The notes beneath the pieces are model-generated. The model saw only the letters and a list, made by a program, of their open reading frames with translations, ran no database searches and was not told the origin of the DNA. A stretch of DNA of 49,654 bases from Lachnospiraceae bacterium UBA1721 (GTDB lineage Bacteria; Bacillota; Clostridia; Lachnospirales; Lachnospiraceae). Location of the stretch: NCBI GenBank assembly GCA_002317155.1, contig DCIR01000058.1, forward strand, positions 1 through 49,654. Direction: 5' to 3'. The translations under genes and the position numbers were made by a program. This document shows positions 1-7,529 of this stretch, one piece after another (position 1 is the first letter of the stretch; each line of letters opens with the position of its first letter).

Positions 1-873
1 GTAGATGACTCAGTTGCGATAGAATACAGAGATGGGCTTAAAGAATGGTTTGATTGTGACACAATTCTTGAGGCACTTAAGCATAATGTAACTATAGATA
101 GAGACTTCTATAGCGATGCTGCTGATGCTTGGTTTAAAGGAGTATTTATCGTAAGTGATTACGATGATAATGGAGATATTGCTCATATTATTTATGGTTG
201 TCAGAATATAGATGACTCTAAGAGAAATGAGGAAATATTAATTAAAAAATCTCATACCGATGAACTGACAGGGGCAAATAACCGTAGAGCATATGAAGAC
301 AAAATAGATGAGCTTGAACAGACATCAATTGCTGAAGATTTTGTGTACATTTCGGTGGATGTTAATGGGCTTAAAGTGGTTAATGACACTTTGGGACACG
401 CTGCGGGTGATGAACTTATAATTGGGGCATATAACTGTCTGGACAGAAGTTTTGGTAAGTTTGGTAATGTGTACAGGACTGGTGGAGATGAGTTCGTTGT
501 TCTTATTAATGTTACAGATGAACAATTAAGAAACGCATTTGATCTGTTGGAAATGACAGCGGGAAGATGGTCAGGTAGCCTTGTCGATAAATTATCTTTA
601 TCATATGGCTATGTTACAAGCCATGATAACCAGGGCATGACGATTCATGAAATTTCCATCCTGGCTGACAAGAAAATGTATCAGGCAAAGAGTGCGTACT
701 ATTCAAAAAAAGGAGTAGACAGGCGCGGTCAGGCGGCAGCTCATACAGCACTTTGCAACTTATATACGAAAATATTAAAAATCAATATTACCGAAGATAC
801 ATACACAATTGTAAATATGGATGTTTCAGAGCAGACCGTGGAAAAAGGATTTGCTGACACAATATCAGGATGA
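1..873 (+). CDS. GGDEF diguanylate cyclase, 5' end outside window, 3' end cut by TGA
   Basis: The reading frame is open from base 1, so the start lies upstream. The visible N-terminal part resembles the end of a PAS-like sensor. It is followed by a GGDEF domain that begins at the LTGANNRRAYE motif (about base 265) and carries an intact GGDEF signature (RTGGDEFVVL, about 478-507). An intact signature suggests it can make c-di-GMP. The frame stops at TGA 871-873, but homologous-looking sequence continues in the same frame to 1113 (separate entry), so the protein seems to have lost a C-terminal domain. The GGDEF call is firm. Activity is inferred. Confidence 0.85.
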   Translation, partial: VDDSVAIEYRDGLKEWFDCDTILEALKHNVTIDRDFYSDAADAWFKGVFIVSDYDDNGDIAHIIYGCQNIDDSKRNEEILIKKSHTDELTGANNRRAYEDKIDELEQTSIAEDFVYISVDVNGLKVVNDTLGHAAGDELIIGAYNCLDRSFGKFGNVYRTGGDEFVVLINVTDEQLRNAFDLLEMTAGRWSGSLVDKLSLSYGYVTSHDNQGMTIHEISILADKKMYQAKSAYYSKKGVDRRGQAAAHTALCNLYTKILKINITEDTYTIVNMDVSEQTVEKGFADTISG

Positions 874-1113
874 CTTACAGGCTTTGGCAAATCGGGACAG
901 GTTCATGAAGATGACTTGGACGTATACTTGAAGAAGACAGATCTAGAATATTTAAGAAAGTATTTTAATGAAGGAAAAACATCAATTAGCATTCAATACA
1001 GAAGAAAATATTCTGATGGATTTAAACAGGTAGCAATGGACATGATTCCTGCTGATGATTATTCAGCTGAAAATCAAACATTGTTCTTGTATGTTAAAAA
1101 TATTGATATGTAA
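874..1113 (+). pseudogene. Detached C-terminal PAS-like domain of the GGDEF protein
   Basis: This stretch is in the same frame as the GGDEF gene and follows its TGA directly. It stays open for 79 codons to TAA 1111-1113. It reads as a continuation: the motif SG-stop-LTGFGKSGQVHEDD fits the pattern W-L-x-x-F-x-x-SG-x-VH-x-DD that I recall after GGDEF domains in Lachnospiraceae proteins, with TGA where TGG (Trp) would be expected. The end (QTLFLYVKNID) is PAS-like. No ribosome site or ATG suggests separate translation; the only nearby start is TTG at 916. Most likely a nonsense mutation, a sequencing error or readthrough. Confidence 0.6.
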
Positions 1114-1190
1114 GTAAACAGTGTGAACACAAATAAAAGTTAGTGATTCGATTATTCTTAGATTGATAGGCAGTAAATCAAGGAGGCGGT

Positions 1191-1922
1191 ATGGGAAATG
1201 ATAGCGGAACCTGGGTCATGTACGGCGTCGAATGGGATGCTCCGGAATGCCTTCATTCTATAGATGAAGCAATTGAATATATCAATGAAGTTGGTTTTCT
1301 GCCACTGTTTAAGAATGATATTCCGGGGTTCTCGCTGGAAGAAAGAACTGTTCCACATTTTTGGTGGACCGGTGATGCAGAACATGATCCCTGGACGTGG
1401 CGCGAGATTATTGCTCGAAGCGGTAAAGTAGCATACGGCAAGTTCTTCGATAAGAAGGCCGGATTCATTTCTACAGAATGGCTGCCTGTTTTTGCTAACT
1501 ACAGAAGAGACGGTTATGATTTTGATTCTCTTTATGAAGACGGTAAAGCACCCATGCGTCATAAAAAGATAATGACTAATTTTATGGATGATAATGAGGA
1601 TGCGGTTATTCTTTCGAATGAACTAAAGGCAGCTGCCGGTTTTGGAAAAGAAGGCGAAAAGGGATTTGACGGAGCGATTACGACACTTATGATGCAGTTG
1701 TATTTATGTAATTGCGATTTTCGCCGAAGGAAAAATAAGCGAGGGGAAGAGTATGGCTGGAATGTTGCGGCATACTGCACGCCTGAACGCTTGTGGGGAT
1801 ATAAGAATGTGACTTCATGTTATAAGGAGGCGCCTGCTGATTCATGGCAAAGAATCGTGGATCATATGCATGAAATATATCCTATTGCTACAGATAAGCA
1901 GATAAAAAAGGTTCTGAAATAA
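1191..1922 (+). CDS. AlkZ-related protein
   Basis: 243 residues starting at ATG 1191 behind a near-perfect AAGGAGGCGGT ribosome site. The sequence matches, from memory, the Firmicute family annotated as AlkZ-related: an N-terminal FLPLF-x-x-DIPGFSLEE segment, a WW-x-GD-x-x-x-DPW-x-WR motif (about residues 59-70), AYGKFF-x-KKAGFIS, the block YRRDGYDFD (about 105-113), and an ELK-x-x-AGFGK-x-GEKGF region. AlkZ/YcaQ proteins are winged-helix DNA glycosylases that excise crosslinked or alkylated bases. Whether this shorter relative is catalytic is unknown. No signal peptide or membrane segment is seen. It appears to stand alone between the GGDEF gene and the tiny-ORF region. Confidence 0.7.
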   Translation: MGNDSGTWVMYGVEWDAPECLHSIDEAIEYINEVGFLPLFKNDIPGFSLEERTVPHFWWTGDAEHDPWTWREIIARSGKVAYGKFFDKKAGFISTEWLPVFANYRRDGYDFDSLYEDGKAPMRHKKIMTNFMDDNEDAVILSNELKAAAGFGKEGEKGFDGAITTLMMQLYLCNCDFRRRKNKRGEEYGWNVAAYCTPERLWGYKNVTSCYKEAPADSWQRIVDHMHEIYPIATDKQIKKVLK

Positions 1923-2024
1923 GATTGACCTGACTGATTTCTGAGTGACCATAATCGGACTCAAAGTTTCATAAAATCCTAACATAAGATACAGATGATG
2001 TAGCTGATTAAGGAGGATGAAACA

Positions 2025-2129
2025 ATGAGCGGATACAATACAGCAAACGGATATATGGGAAAGACAGAAGATGGATATATGCTTTTTTCAAGTGAGGCCG
2101 ATTATATCGAATATATGGAAGAAGCGTAA
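2025..2129 (+). CDS. Tiny ORF, 34 residues, unknown
   Basis: ATG 2025 has an excellent ribosome site (AAGGAGGATGAAACA). The product is 34 residues, acidic at the C-terminus, rich in Gly-Tyr pairs at the start (SGYNTANGYM) and ends EYMEEA. I recognise no family. The stop codon TAA (2127-2129) overlaps the first unit of a 16-bp tandem repeat. The strong ribosome site favours real translation, but a peptide this short cannot be assigned a role. Confidence 0.45.
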   Translation: MSGYNTANGYMGKTEDGYMLFSSEADYIEYMEEA

Positions 2130-2187
2130 GAACAAATCCTATTAAGAACAAATCCTATTAAGAACAAATCCTATTAAGAACAAATCC
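2128..2187 (+). repeat. Tandem repeat, 16-bp unit, 3.75 copies
   Basis: The unit AAGAACAAATCCTATT occurs at 2128-2143, 2144-2159 and 2160-2175, all identical, followed by a 12-base partial copy at 2176-2187. The period is not a multiple of three, and the array begins in the stop codon of the 34-residue ORF, so it is not a coding repeat. There are no spacers, so it is not a CRISPR. Confidence 0.95.
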
Positions 2188-2211
2188 AAGTATAGAATAT
2201 TTATCTGTAAA

Positions 2212-2236
2212 TAAATTATACTTCCAGTATAATTTA
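2212..2236. repeat. AT-rich perfect palindrome (10-bp arms)
   Basis: TAAATTATAC at 2212-2221 and GTATAATTTA at 2227-2236 are perfect inverted arms around a 5-base loop TTCCA. No T-tract follows, so it is unlikely to be a terminator. It lies about 80 bases upstream of the 47-residue ORF and could be an operator or an RNA hairpin. Confidence 0.7.
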
Positions 2237-2314
2237 CATTTCTTAAAATAGGTGTTATTATTTAGCAAGATTATTTGAAAAGCAGGATTAAGTTACTTGC
2301 AGAAAGGAAAAGAC

Positions 2315-2458
2315 ATGTATATTGCATTAGTAAGATTAACTTCATACGGAAAACTCAGAGAAGCAGCTAACCAGAGACAGGATAGACGCTATCTTTATGA
2401 ATGCCATAAATATGAATATTTTACTAAGCCAAGCAGTCTTTTACAGGAGCAAGGATAG
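2315..2458 (+). CDS. Tiny ORF, 47 residues, basic, unknown
   Basis: ATG 2315 follows a purine-rich AGAAAGGAAAAGAC site. The 47-residue product is basic in the middle (REAANQRQDRRYLYE) and ends SSLLQEQG. It has no membrane segment or signal peptide and matches no family I recognise. It is followed by two inverted repeats and a terminator before the XRE gene, so it may be its own short transcript, possibly with the 34-residue ORF upstream. Confidence 0.45.
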   Translation: MYIALVRLTSYGKLREAANQRQDRRYLYECHKYEYFTKPSSLLQEQG

Positions 2459-2474
2459 ATAGAGGATGTGAAGA

Positions 2475-2490
2475 TATCACTTAAGTGATA
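2475..2490. promoter_or_regulatory. 16-bp perfect palindrome, possible operator
   Basis: TATCACTTAAGTGATA is a perfect, gapless 16-bp palindrome just after the 47-residue ORF. Gapless dyads of this size are typical binding sites for dimeric HTH proteins, and an XRE regulator is encoded about 180 bases downstream. The link to that regulator is inference. Confidence 0.4.
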
Positions 2491-2506
2491 AATCCAATTA
2501 TTAAAA

Positions 2507-2534
2507 ACTATCTGATTGTTCCTTAACAGATAGT
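2507..2534. repeat. Hairpin with 8-bp perfect stem
   Basis: ACTATCTG at 2507-2514 pairs perfectly with CAGATAGT at 2527-2534 across a 12-base loop. No T-tract follows. It sits between the 16-bp palindrome and the terminator in the region after the 47-residue ORF. Confidence 0.6.
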
Positions 2535-2560
2535 CATAGATTGAATCAATGATGTATGTT

Positions 2561-2596
2561 AACCGCTTATCTTAGTAAAAGGTAGGCGGTTTTTTG
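2561..2596 (+). terminator. Rho-independent terminator after tiny ORFs
   Basis: AACCGCTTATC (2561-2571) pairs with GGTAGGCGGTT (2581-2591) with two G-U pairs, and a T-run follows directly. It separates the tiny-ORF transcript from the XRE gene. Confidence 0.8.
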
Positions 2597-2665
2597 TTAT
2601 ATATGATAAGTCAAATGAAAGATGAACTTAAACGTATGTTTTTTGATACAGATTCGGAGGGGAAT

Positions 2666-2947
2666 ATGAGTAAAATACCTACAATAGATATGATTGCAAC
2701 AGGAAAGAATATAACATTATTACGTAAGCAGGCCGGTATGTCGGTAAAGGATATTCAGGACATATTTGGGTTTGCTACACCACAGGCGATTTACAAGTGG
2801 CAGCATGGAACAGCCATTCCGACAATTGATAATTTGGTAATTCTGGCATGTATACTTAAGGTCACAATCGATGACCTGATTGTAGTGGCAGGAGTCGATG
2901 GAGGAAGCTGCGGTTCAGCTGTAGGAAGCGTAAAGATAAGTGCGTAA
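2666..2947 (+). CDS. XRE-type helix-turn-helix regulator
   Basis: 93 residues. ATG 2666 is chosen because TCGGAGGGGAAT precedes it; the frame is open further upstream to 2594, but that extension overlaps the preceding terminator and lacks a ribosome site. The helix-turn-helix spans roughly residues 12-65: ITLLRKQAGMSVKDIQDIFGF, then ATPQAIYKWQHGTAIPTIDNL, the pattern of Cro/CI-like domains. The Gly/Ser/Ala-rich tail (about 75-93) has no recognised function. It is monocistronic, closed by a terminator at 2998-3030. Targets are unknown; nearby palindromes are candidates. Confidence 0.85.
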   Translation: MSKIPTIDMIATGKNITLLRKQAGMSVKDIQDIFGFATPQAIYKWQHGTAIPTIDNLVILACILKVTIDDLIVVAGVDGGSCGSAVGSVKISA

Positions 2948-2997
2948 AATTGTGGTGAGTATTGTTCAAAAAAAGCATAGAAATTATATGAAAAATG

Positions 2998-3030
2998 ACC
3001 TCGGTAGCATGGGCTATCGAGGTTGTTTTT
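2998..3030 (+). terminator. Rho-independent terminator after XRE gene
   Basis: ACCTCGGTAGC (2998-3008) pairs with GCTATCGAGGT (3013-3023), with one G-U pair and a 4-base loop, and is followed by TGTTTTT. Confidence 0.85.
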
Positions 3031-3147
3031 GCTATTGGATACAGATATAATTATTAATTGGAGTGTTGTTTTTTAGTAAGCTAAATTAAGAAGCAATGAA
3101 GAGAATACTATCAAATACATCTACAGATGAAGGGATGGGGATATTAA

Positions 3148-5652
3148 GTGGAACGTATTAATATTGATGAAAAATGGACTTTCAGAAGGGGCTTTTTAGA
3201 TAGTCTTGGAGCATTGGAAGCTGCACAGGGACAGGTAGTCGATTTGCCGCACGATGCGATGATAGGAACGGCTGTGTCTCCTGATGCGCCTGCTCTTTAT
3301 GATTCGGGTTATTTTAAGGGAGATACCGGTAATTATACCAAGTATGTGATGATTCCGAATGAATGGGAAAATGAGAGCATTGGCCTTCATTTTGACGGCG
3401 CAATGATGCATACTGTGGTGGAGGTTAACGGTTGTAAGGTTGCGTCTCATCATTATGGATATTCTTCATTTTATGTTGATATCACGGATTACGTGACATT
3501 TGGTGAAGAGAACAGAATAACAGTTCATTACAATACAGGCATTCAGCCCAGTTCACGCTGGTATACCGGTTCAGGAATATACAGAAGTGTAGAATTATGT
3601 CATAGCCCTCGTGTGCATGTGGTACCTGATGGAATCTATGTATATACCAAGGAAGTGTCTGATGGTATTGCTTTCCTTGAAGCTCAAATAGATATTGCTA
3701 ATGATAGTTCTAAAAACAGATTGGTCAATGTGACACTTGAAATATTTGAGGCTGCACAAGATGATTCGACAGATGGGGCTGAGAGTGTAGCAAAGGTATC
3801 TCGTGTTATTCAGGTAAATCCTTCTGCGGCAGAGACAGCTTTTATGGCTATTAATCTTAAAAATCCTGTTCTTTGGGATTTGGATACGCCGAATCTCTAT
3901 AAGATTAAGGTAACGGCTACGGATACAGGAGAATATAGAACTCACTTTATAAAATCTGATGTTCAGACTGTAGATACTGCAGAGACTTTGTTTGGTGTTC
4001 GTACTGTTACAGTTGATTCTGTAAGAGGCTTAAGGATTAACGGAAAATCCGTAAAGCTTAAGGGTGGATGCCTGCATCACGATAATGGATTGCTCGGTGC
4101 AGTTTCTTTATATGAAAGTGAAGCGCGTAAGGTAAGAAAGCTAAAAGAGGTAGGCTTTAATGCTATACGTACCACTCACAATCCTCCTTCTGCAGCGCTG
4201 ATTGAGGCCTGTGACAGAATCGGAATGTATGTCTTTGACGAGGCTTTTGATGCTTGGGGCGTTGCCAAGAGACCCGGAGACTACAGCAATTATTTTGATT
4301 ATGAGTGGGAAAATGATTTGACTGCATTTATCAGAAGAGATCGAGTTCATCCTTCCGTAATTATGTGGTCTATCGGAAACGAAATACCCGAAAGAGGTGG
4401 CTTAAACAACGGTTATACTCTTGCCGGTATGCTTGCTAAAAAGGTAAAGGAACTTGATATATCAAGGCCTGTCAGCAATGGTATATGCTCATACTGGGGT
4501 GGCATGGATGATTATCTGGCTAAGAACCAGAATAATGCTCAGAATACTAATGATGATAGCAATACTGACGCCTGGGAAAAGAAGAGTGAACCGTTTACCA
4601 ATGGTCTGGATGTCGTGGGATATAACTATCTCGAGGAATGCTATGACAGGGATCACGAATTATATCCTGAGAGAGTTATGCTTGGATCTGAAAATTTCCC
4701 GCAGGAGATTGGATACAGATGGCCCGAGGTAGAGGCTCATTCATATATAATCGGTGACTTTACATGGACAGCTTGGGATTATATAGGAGAGGCAGGAATC
4801 GGTAAAGCGTTCTATTTTGATAAAGATGATCCTATGGCACAGAGAAAGCCATGGGAACTTATGCCACCTGTTACATCTTATTATCCTTGGCGTACAGCGA
4901 ATGACGCGGATTATGATATAACCGGAAGAATTCTGCCTCAGGGTGAATACAGAAGTGTAGTATGGGGAAGTAAGTCTACGCATCTTTACTCTATGCATCC
5001 TGATACCTATGGTAAGGTAGAAGTGATGATAATGTGGGGATTCCCTTCAGTTCGAAAGGATTGGAATTATGCAGGTTATGAGAATAAGCCGATCGAATTG
5101 GTAGTATTTTCCAACGGTGATGAAGTGGAGCTGATTATTAACGGCCAGTCGGTTGGAAGAAAGGCTGTTAATAAGGCTAAGCCTGAAAAACAGGGTGATG
5201 CAATAGCTTATTCAGCTAAGTTTGAAACCGTATATACTCCGGGTGTAGCGGAAGCGGTAAGCTATAAGGATGGTGTGGAGATAAGTCGAGATGTTCTTAC
5301 AACGACTAAGGCTGCTGCTGATATAGTAATCACTCCTGAAAAGACCGAACTTAGTGCTGACGGACATGATGTACTTTACGTAGGAATCGATATTGTAGAT
5401 GAAGACGGCATGCTTATTCCTGAGGCAGCGGTAGAACTATCGGCTGAGGTTGAAGGCGCCGGATATCTTGCAGGCTTTGGCAGTGGCAATACGATTACTG
5501 ATGAGGACTATACCGATGATAAGACTGTGACATATCGCGGACATGCAATGGCTATTGTCAGATCAGGTTATGATAGCGGAGAGTTGGTTATCAAAGTTCG
5601 TGGTAACATTGATGGAAAGATAGAAAAAAGCATTAAGGTGTGTGTAAAATAA
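3148..5652 (+). CDS. GH2 family glycoside hydrolase (beta-galactosidase-like)
   Basis: 834 residues, GTG start at 3148 behind AGGGATGGGG. Order: N-terminal sugar-binding jelly roll (about 1-150, with DLPHDAMIG), immunoglobulin-like domain, TIM barrel (about 290-590), then DUF4982-like and C-terminal Ig-like domains. The acid/base is probably Glu412 in WSIGNEIPER and the nucleophile Glu515 in GSENFP. There is no signal peptide, so it acts in the cytoplasm on imported oligosaccharides. GH2 enzymes of this shape are mostly beta-galactosidases, but beta-glucuronidase or another specificity cannot be excluded. It heads a run of SGNH hydrolase, MBL protein and esterase. Confidence 0.9.
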   Translation: MERINIDEKWTFRRGFLDSLGALEAAQGQVVDLPHDAMIGTAVSPDAPALYDSGYFKGDTGNYTKYVMIPNEWENESIGLHFDGAMMHTVVEVNGCKVASHHYGYSSFYVDITDYVTFGEENRITVHYNTGIQPSSRWYTGSGIYRSVELCHSPRVHVVPDGIYVYTKEVSDGIAFLEAQIDIANDSSKNRLVNVTLEIFEAAQDDSTDGAESVAKVSRVIQVNPSAAETAFMAINLKNPVLWDLDTPNLYKIKVTATDTGEYRTHFIKSDVQTVDTAETLFGVRTVTVDSVRGLRINGKSVKLKGGCLHHDNGLLGAVSLYESEARKVRKLKEVGFNAIRTTHNPPSAALIEACDRIGMYVFDEAFDAWGVAKRPGDYSNYFDYEWENDLTAFIRRDRVHPSVIMWSIGNEIPERGGLNNGYTLAGMLAKKVKELDISRPVSNGICSYWGGMDDYLAKNQNNAQNTNDDSNTDAWEKKSEPFTNGLDVVGYNYLEECYDRDHELYPERVMLGSENFPQEIGYRWPEVEAHSYIIGDFTWTAWDYIGEAGIGKAFYFDKDDPMAQRKPWELMPPVTSYYPWRTANDADYDITGRILPQGEYRSVVWGSKSTHLYSMHPDTYGKVEVMIMWGFPSVRKDWNYAGYENKPIELVVFSNGDEVELIINGQSVGRKAVNKAKPEKQGDAIAYSAKFETVYTPGVAEAVSYKDGVEISRDVLTTTKAAADIVITPEKTELSADGHDVLYVGIDIVDEDGMLIPEAAVELSAEVEGAGYLAGFGSGNTITDEDYTDDKTVTYRGHAMAIVRSGYDSGELVIKVRGNIDGKIEKSIKVCVK

Positions 5653-5720
5653 AACGCTGAATATGTTGAATCAGTAAAAAGACATTAATGATGATAAATC
5701 AACGAAGAGGAGAAGGGGCA

Positions 5721-6671
5721 ATGAAACTTTCAAACGAAGAATTAAAGAAATACTATTGGGGAGCATATAGCTTCAAAGAGACAGAGGATGGATACCTTCA
5801 GGCATTTCAGTATACTGATGAGCAGATGGATTATTTTAAGAAGGCATCTGATTTTTGGTATGAGAGATGTTTCGCATCTACTGCGAAGACACTTGAGTTT
5901 GTAACTGAGGGAACTAAGTTTTCATTTGACTATAAGATTATCTGGGAGGGATCTCAGGACTCATTTGAGCTTGCGGTAGATGGGCTTATTACACAGATAT
6001 GTTATGTCAAGGATATGGAAAAGGAAGGCAAGCTTGAGTTTTGTTTACCTGAAGGCTGTAAGAGTGTAATTGTATATCTTCCTGCAGATGCAACAGTAGT
6101 TATTAAGAACTTTGAGATCGATGCAGAGATGGATAAGGTTAATAAGAATGCTAAGGTTCTCTGGCTTGGTGATTCTATCACTCAGGGTTTTGGACCACTC
6201 AGATCATCATGCACCTATGTAAGTGTAGCTAACCGTATTCTTAATTATGATATTGTCAATCAGGGTATCGGTGGATATGTGTATGATAAGTACAGCCTTA
6301 TGAAAATGGAGGGCTATACACCCGACAAACTGATCGTATCTCTTGGTACCAATCAGTTCGGATGTGAAACTATGGATGATATAGAACAGTACTATGAGCG
6401 TCTGTTTGAAATATACGGAAAGGATATTCCTGTTCTTTGCATCATTCCTATTTGGCGTGGTGATGTAGAGAATGGTGAGCCTACACTTATTAAATTCTGT
6501 GAGAATCTTAAAAAGATAGTAGCACGTTATTCTAATATACAGATGGTAGAGGGGTGGAAGCTTGTTCCTCATCTTCCTGAATATTTCCTTGATAAGCTTC
6601 ATCCTAATCAGCTCGGAGCAGAAGTTTATGGACGTAACCTTGTGGCAGAGATTCAGAAGCTTGGATTCTAA
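5721..6671 (+). CDS. SGNH/GDSL-family hydrolase (carbohydrate esterase-like)
   Basis: 316 residues from ATG 5721, which has GGAGAAGGGG upstream; an ATG at 5688 lacks a ribosome site. The first ~145 residues look like a beta-rich accessory domain. The SGNH fold follows, with block I GDSIT (Ser152), GIGG, SLGTNQ (block III) and DKLHPN (Asp291, His294). These enzymes remove acetyl groups from sugars or polysaccharides. No signal peptide, so cytoplasmic deacetylation of oligosaccharides is likely. It follows the GH2 gene after 68 bases and probably shares its transcript. Confidence 0.85.
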   Translation: MKLSNEELKKYYWGAYSFKETEDGYLQAFQYTDEQMDYFKKASDFWYERCFASTAKTLEFVTEGTKFSFDYKIIWEGSQDSFELAVDGLITQICYVKDMEKEGKLEFCLPEGCKSVIVYLPADATVVIKNFEIDAEMDKVNKNAKVLWLGDSITQGFGPLRSSCTYVSVANRILNYDIVNQGIGGYVYDKYSLMKMEGYTPDKLIVSLGTNQFGCETMDDIEQYYERLFEIYGKDIPVLCIIPIWRGDVENGEPTLIKFCENLKKIVARYSNIQMVEGWKLVPHLPEYFLDKLHPNQLGAEVYGRNLVAEIQKLGF

Positions 6672-6752
6672 TATAAAAGGGCTAGCATATTGTCTAGTGC
6701 AGATTATTAACATAAATAACCAGTATAACTTTAACTGTAGAGAGGATTAAAA

Positions 6753-7445
6753 ATGCCTGATATTTTTAAGATGGATGATGCGACTTACAGAATTGAAAAT
6801 GAGTTTGTAAGATTTTTCCTGGTTGTGGGTAATGAAAAAGCAGCATTGATAGACAGCGGATTTAATTGTGCTGACGCTAAATCAATTGCGGATTCGTTGA
6901 CAGATAAGCCGGTGATACTTATCAATACTCACGGTGATGGGGATCACACATCAGGAACAGGCTCTTTCGATGAGATATACATGACCGAAGAGGACTTCTA
7001 TGGTTGTGGGGTTGCGGAGAGATTTCCGGAGGTTAAGCTGTGTAAAATTGGTGATGGAGAAGAGTTTGATCTTGGTGGACGTACTCTTAGAATCATTACG
7101 ATTCCCGGACATACTGATGGCAGCGTAGCTATTCTTGATGTGGAGAACAGAAGACTGTTTTCGGGTGACAGTGTACAAAACGGTGATATTTTCATGTTTG
7201 GTGAGAAACGTAATCCCGAACAGTTTGAAGCTTCTTTGAATAAATTGATTGCAATTAGATCTGAATATGATTCTATTGTTGCATCGCACAGTGAGCCTGT
7301 TTTGGCAGCAGATTATGCTGAAAAAGTTCTGGAGTCATGGCTTGAGGTCAGAAATAGTGGCAAGGAATATCCTGTTATTGATATGCATGGCAGTAAGGTA
7401 CATTCATGTAAGGGAGCACATTGCGGATTCTTTCTTGCAATATAA
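6753..7445 (+). CDS. Metallo-beta-lactamase-fold hydrolase
   Basis: 230 residues, ATG 6753 after AGAGGATTAAAA. The metal motif reads THGDGDHTSG: His60, Asp62, Asp64, His65, with Asp where the usual HxHxDH motif has the second His. Later ligand motifs are present (PGHTDGS, SGDS, ASHSEP). The C-terminus has a small SCKGAHC motif. Substrate is unknown. It sits between two esterase genes, so a lactonase- or esterase-like role in sugar processing is possible but only by context. Cytoplasmic. Confidence 0.8.
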   Translation: MPDIFKMDDATYRIENEFVRFFLVVGNEKAALIDSGFNCADAKSIADSLTDKPVILINTHGDGDHTSGTGSFDEIYMTEEDFYGCGVAERFPEVKLCKIGDGEEFDLGGRTLRIITIPGHTDGSVAILDVENRRLFSGDSVQNGDIFMFGEKRNPEQFEASLNKLIAIRSEYDSIVASHSEPVLAADYAEKVLESWLEVRNSGKEYPVIDMHGSKVHSCKGAHCGFFLAI

Positions 7446-7529
7446 GTAAGTCGTGTTCAGAAATACAAATATACAATGTGTTTTATGGTTAGAATGTAAA
7501 TTGTAAAACATATACTTAGGAGATAAAAA

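Noticed and set aside
2128..2187. Short array that might suggest CRISPR
   Set aside because: The 16-bp units abut with no spacers, are too short for CRISPR repeats, and no cas gene is present.
6207..6713. Minus-strand ORF of 168 codons opposite the SGNH gene
   Set aside because: It lies antisense to a gene with clear catalytic motifs, is rich in Cys/Ile/His typical of antisense frames, and matches no family.
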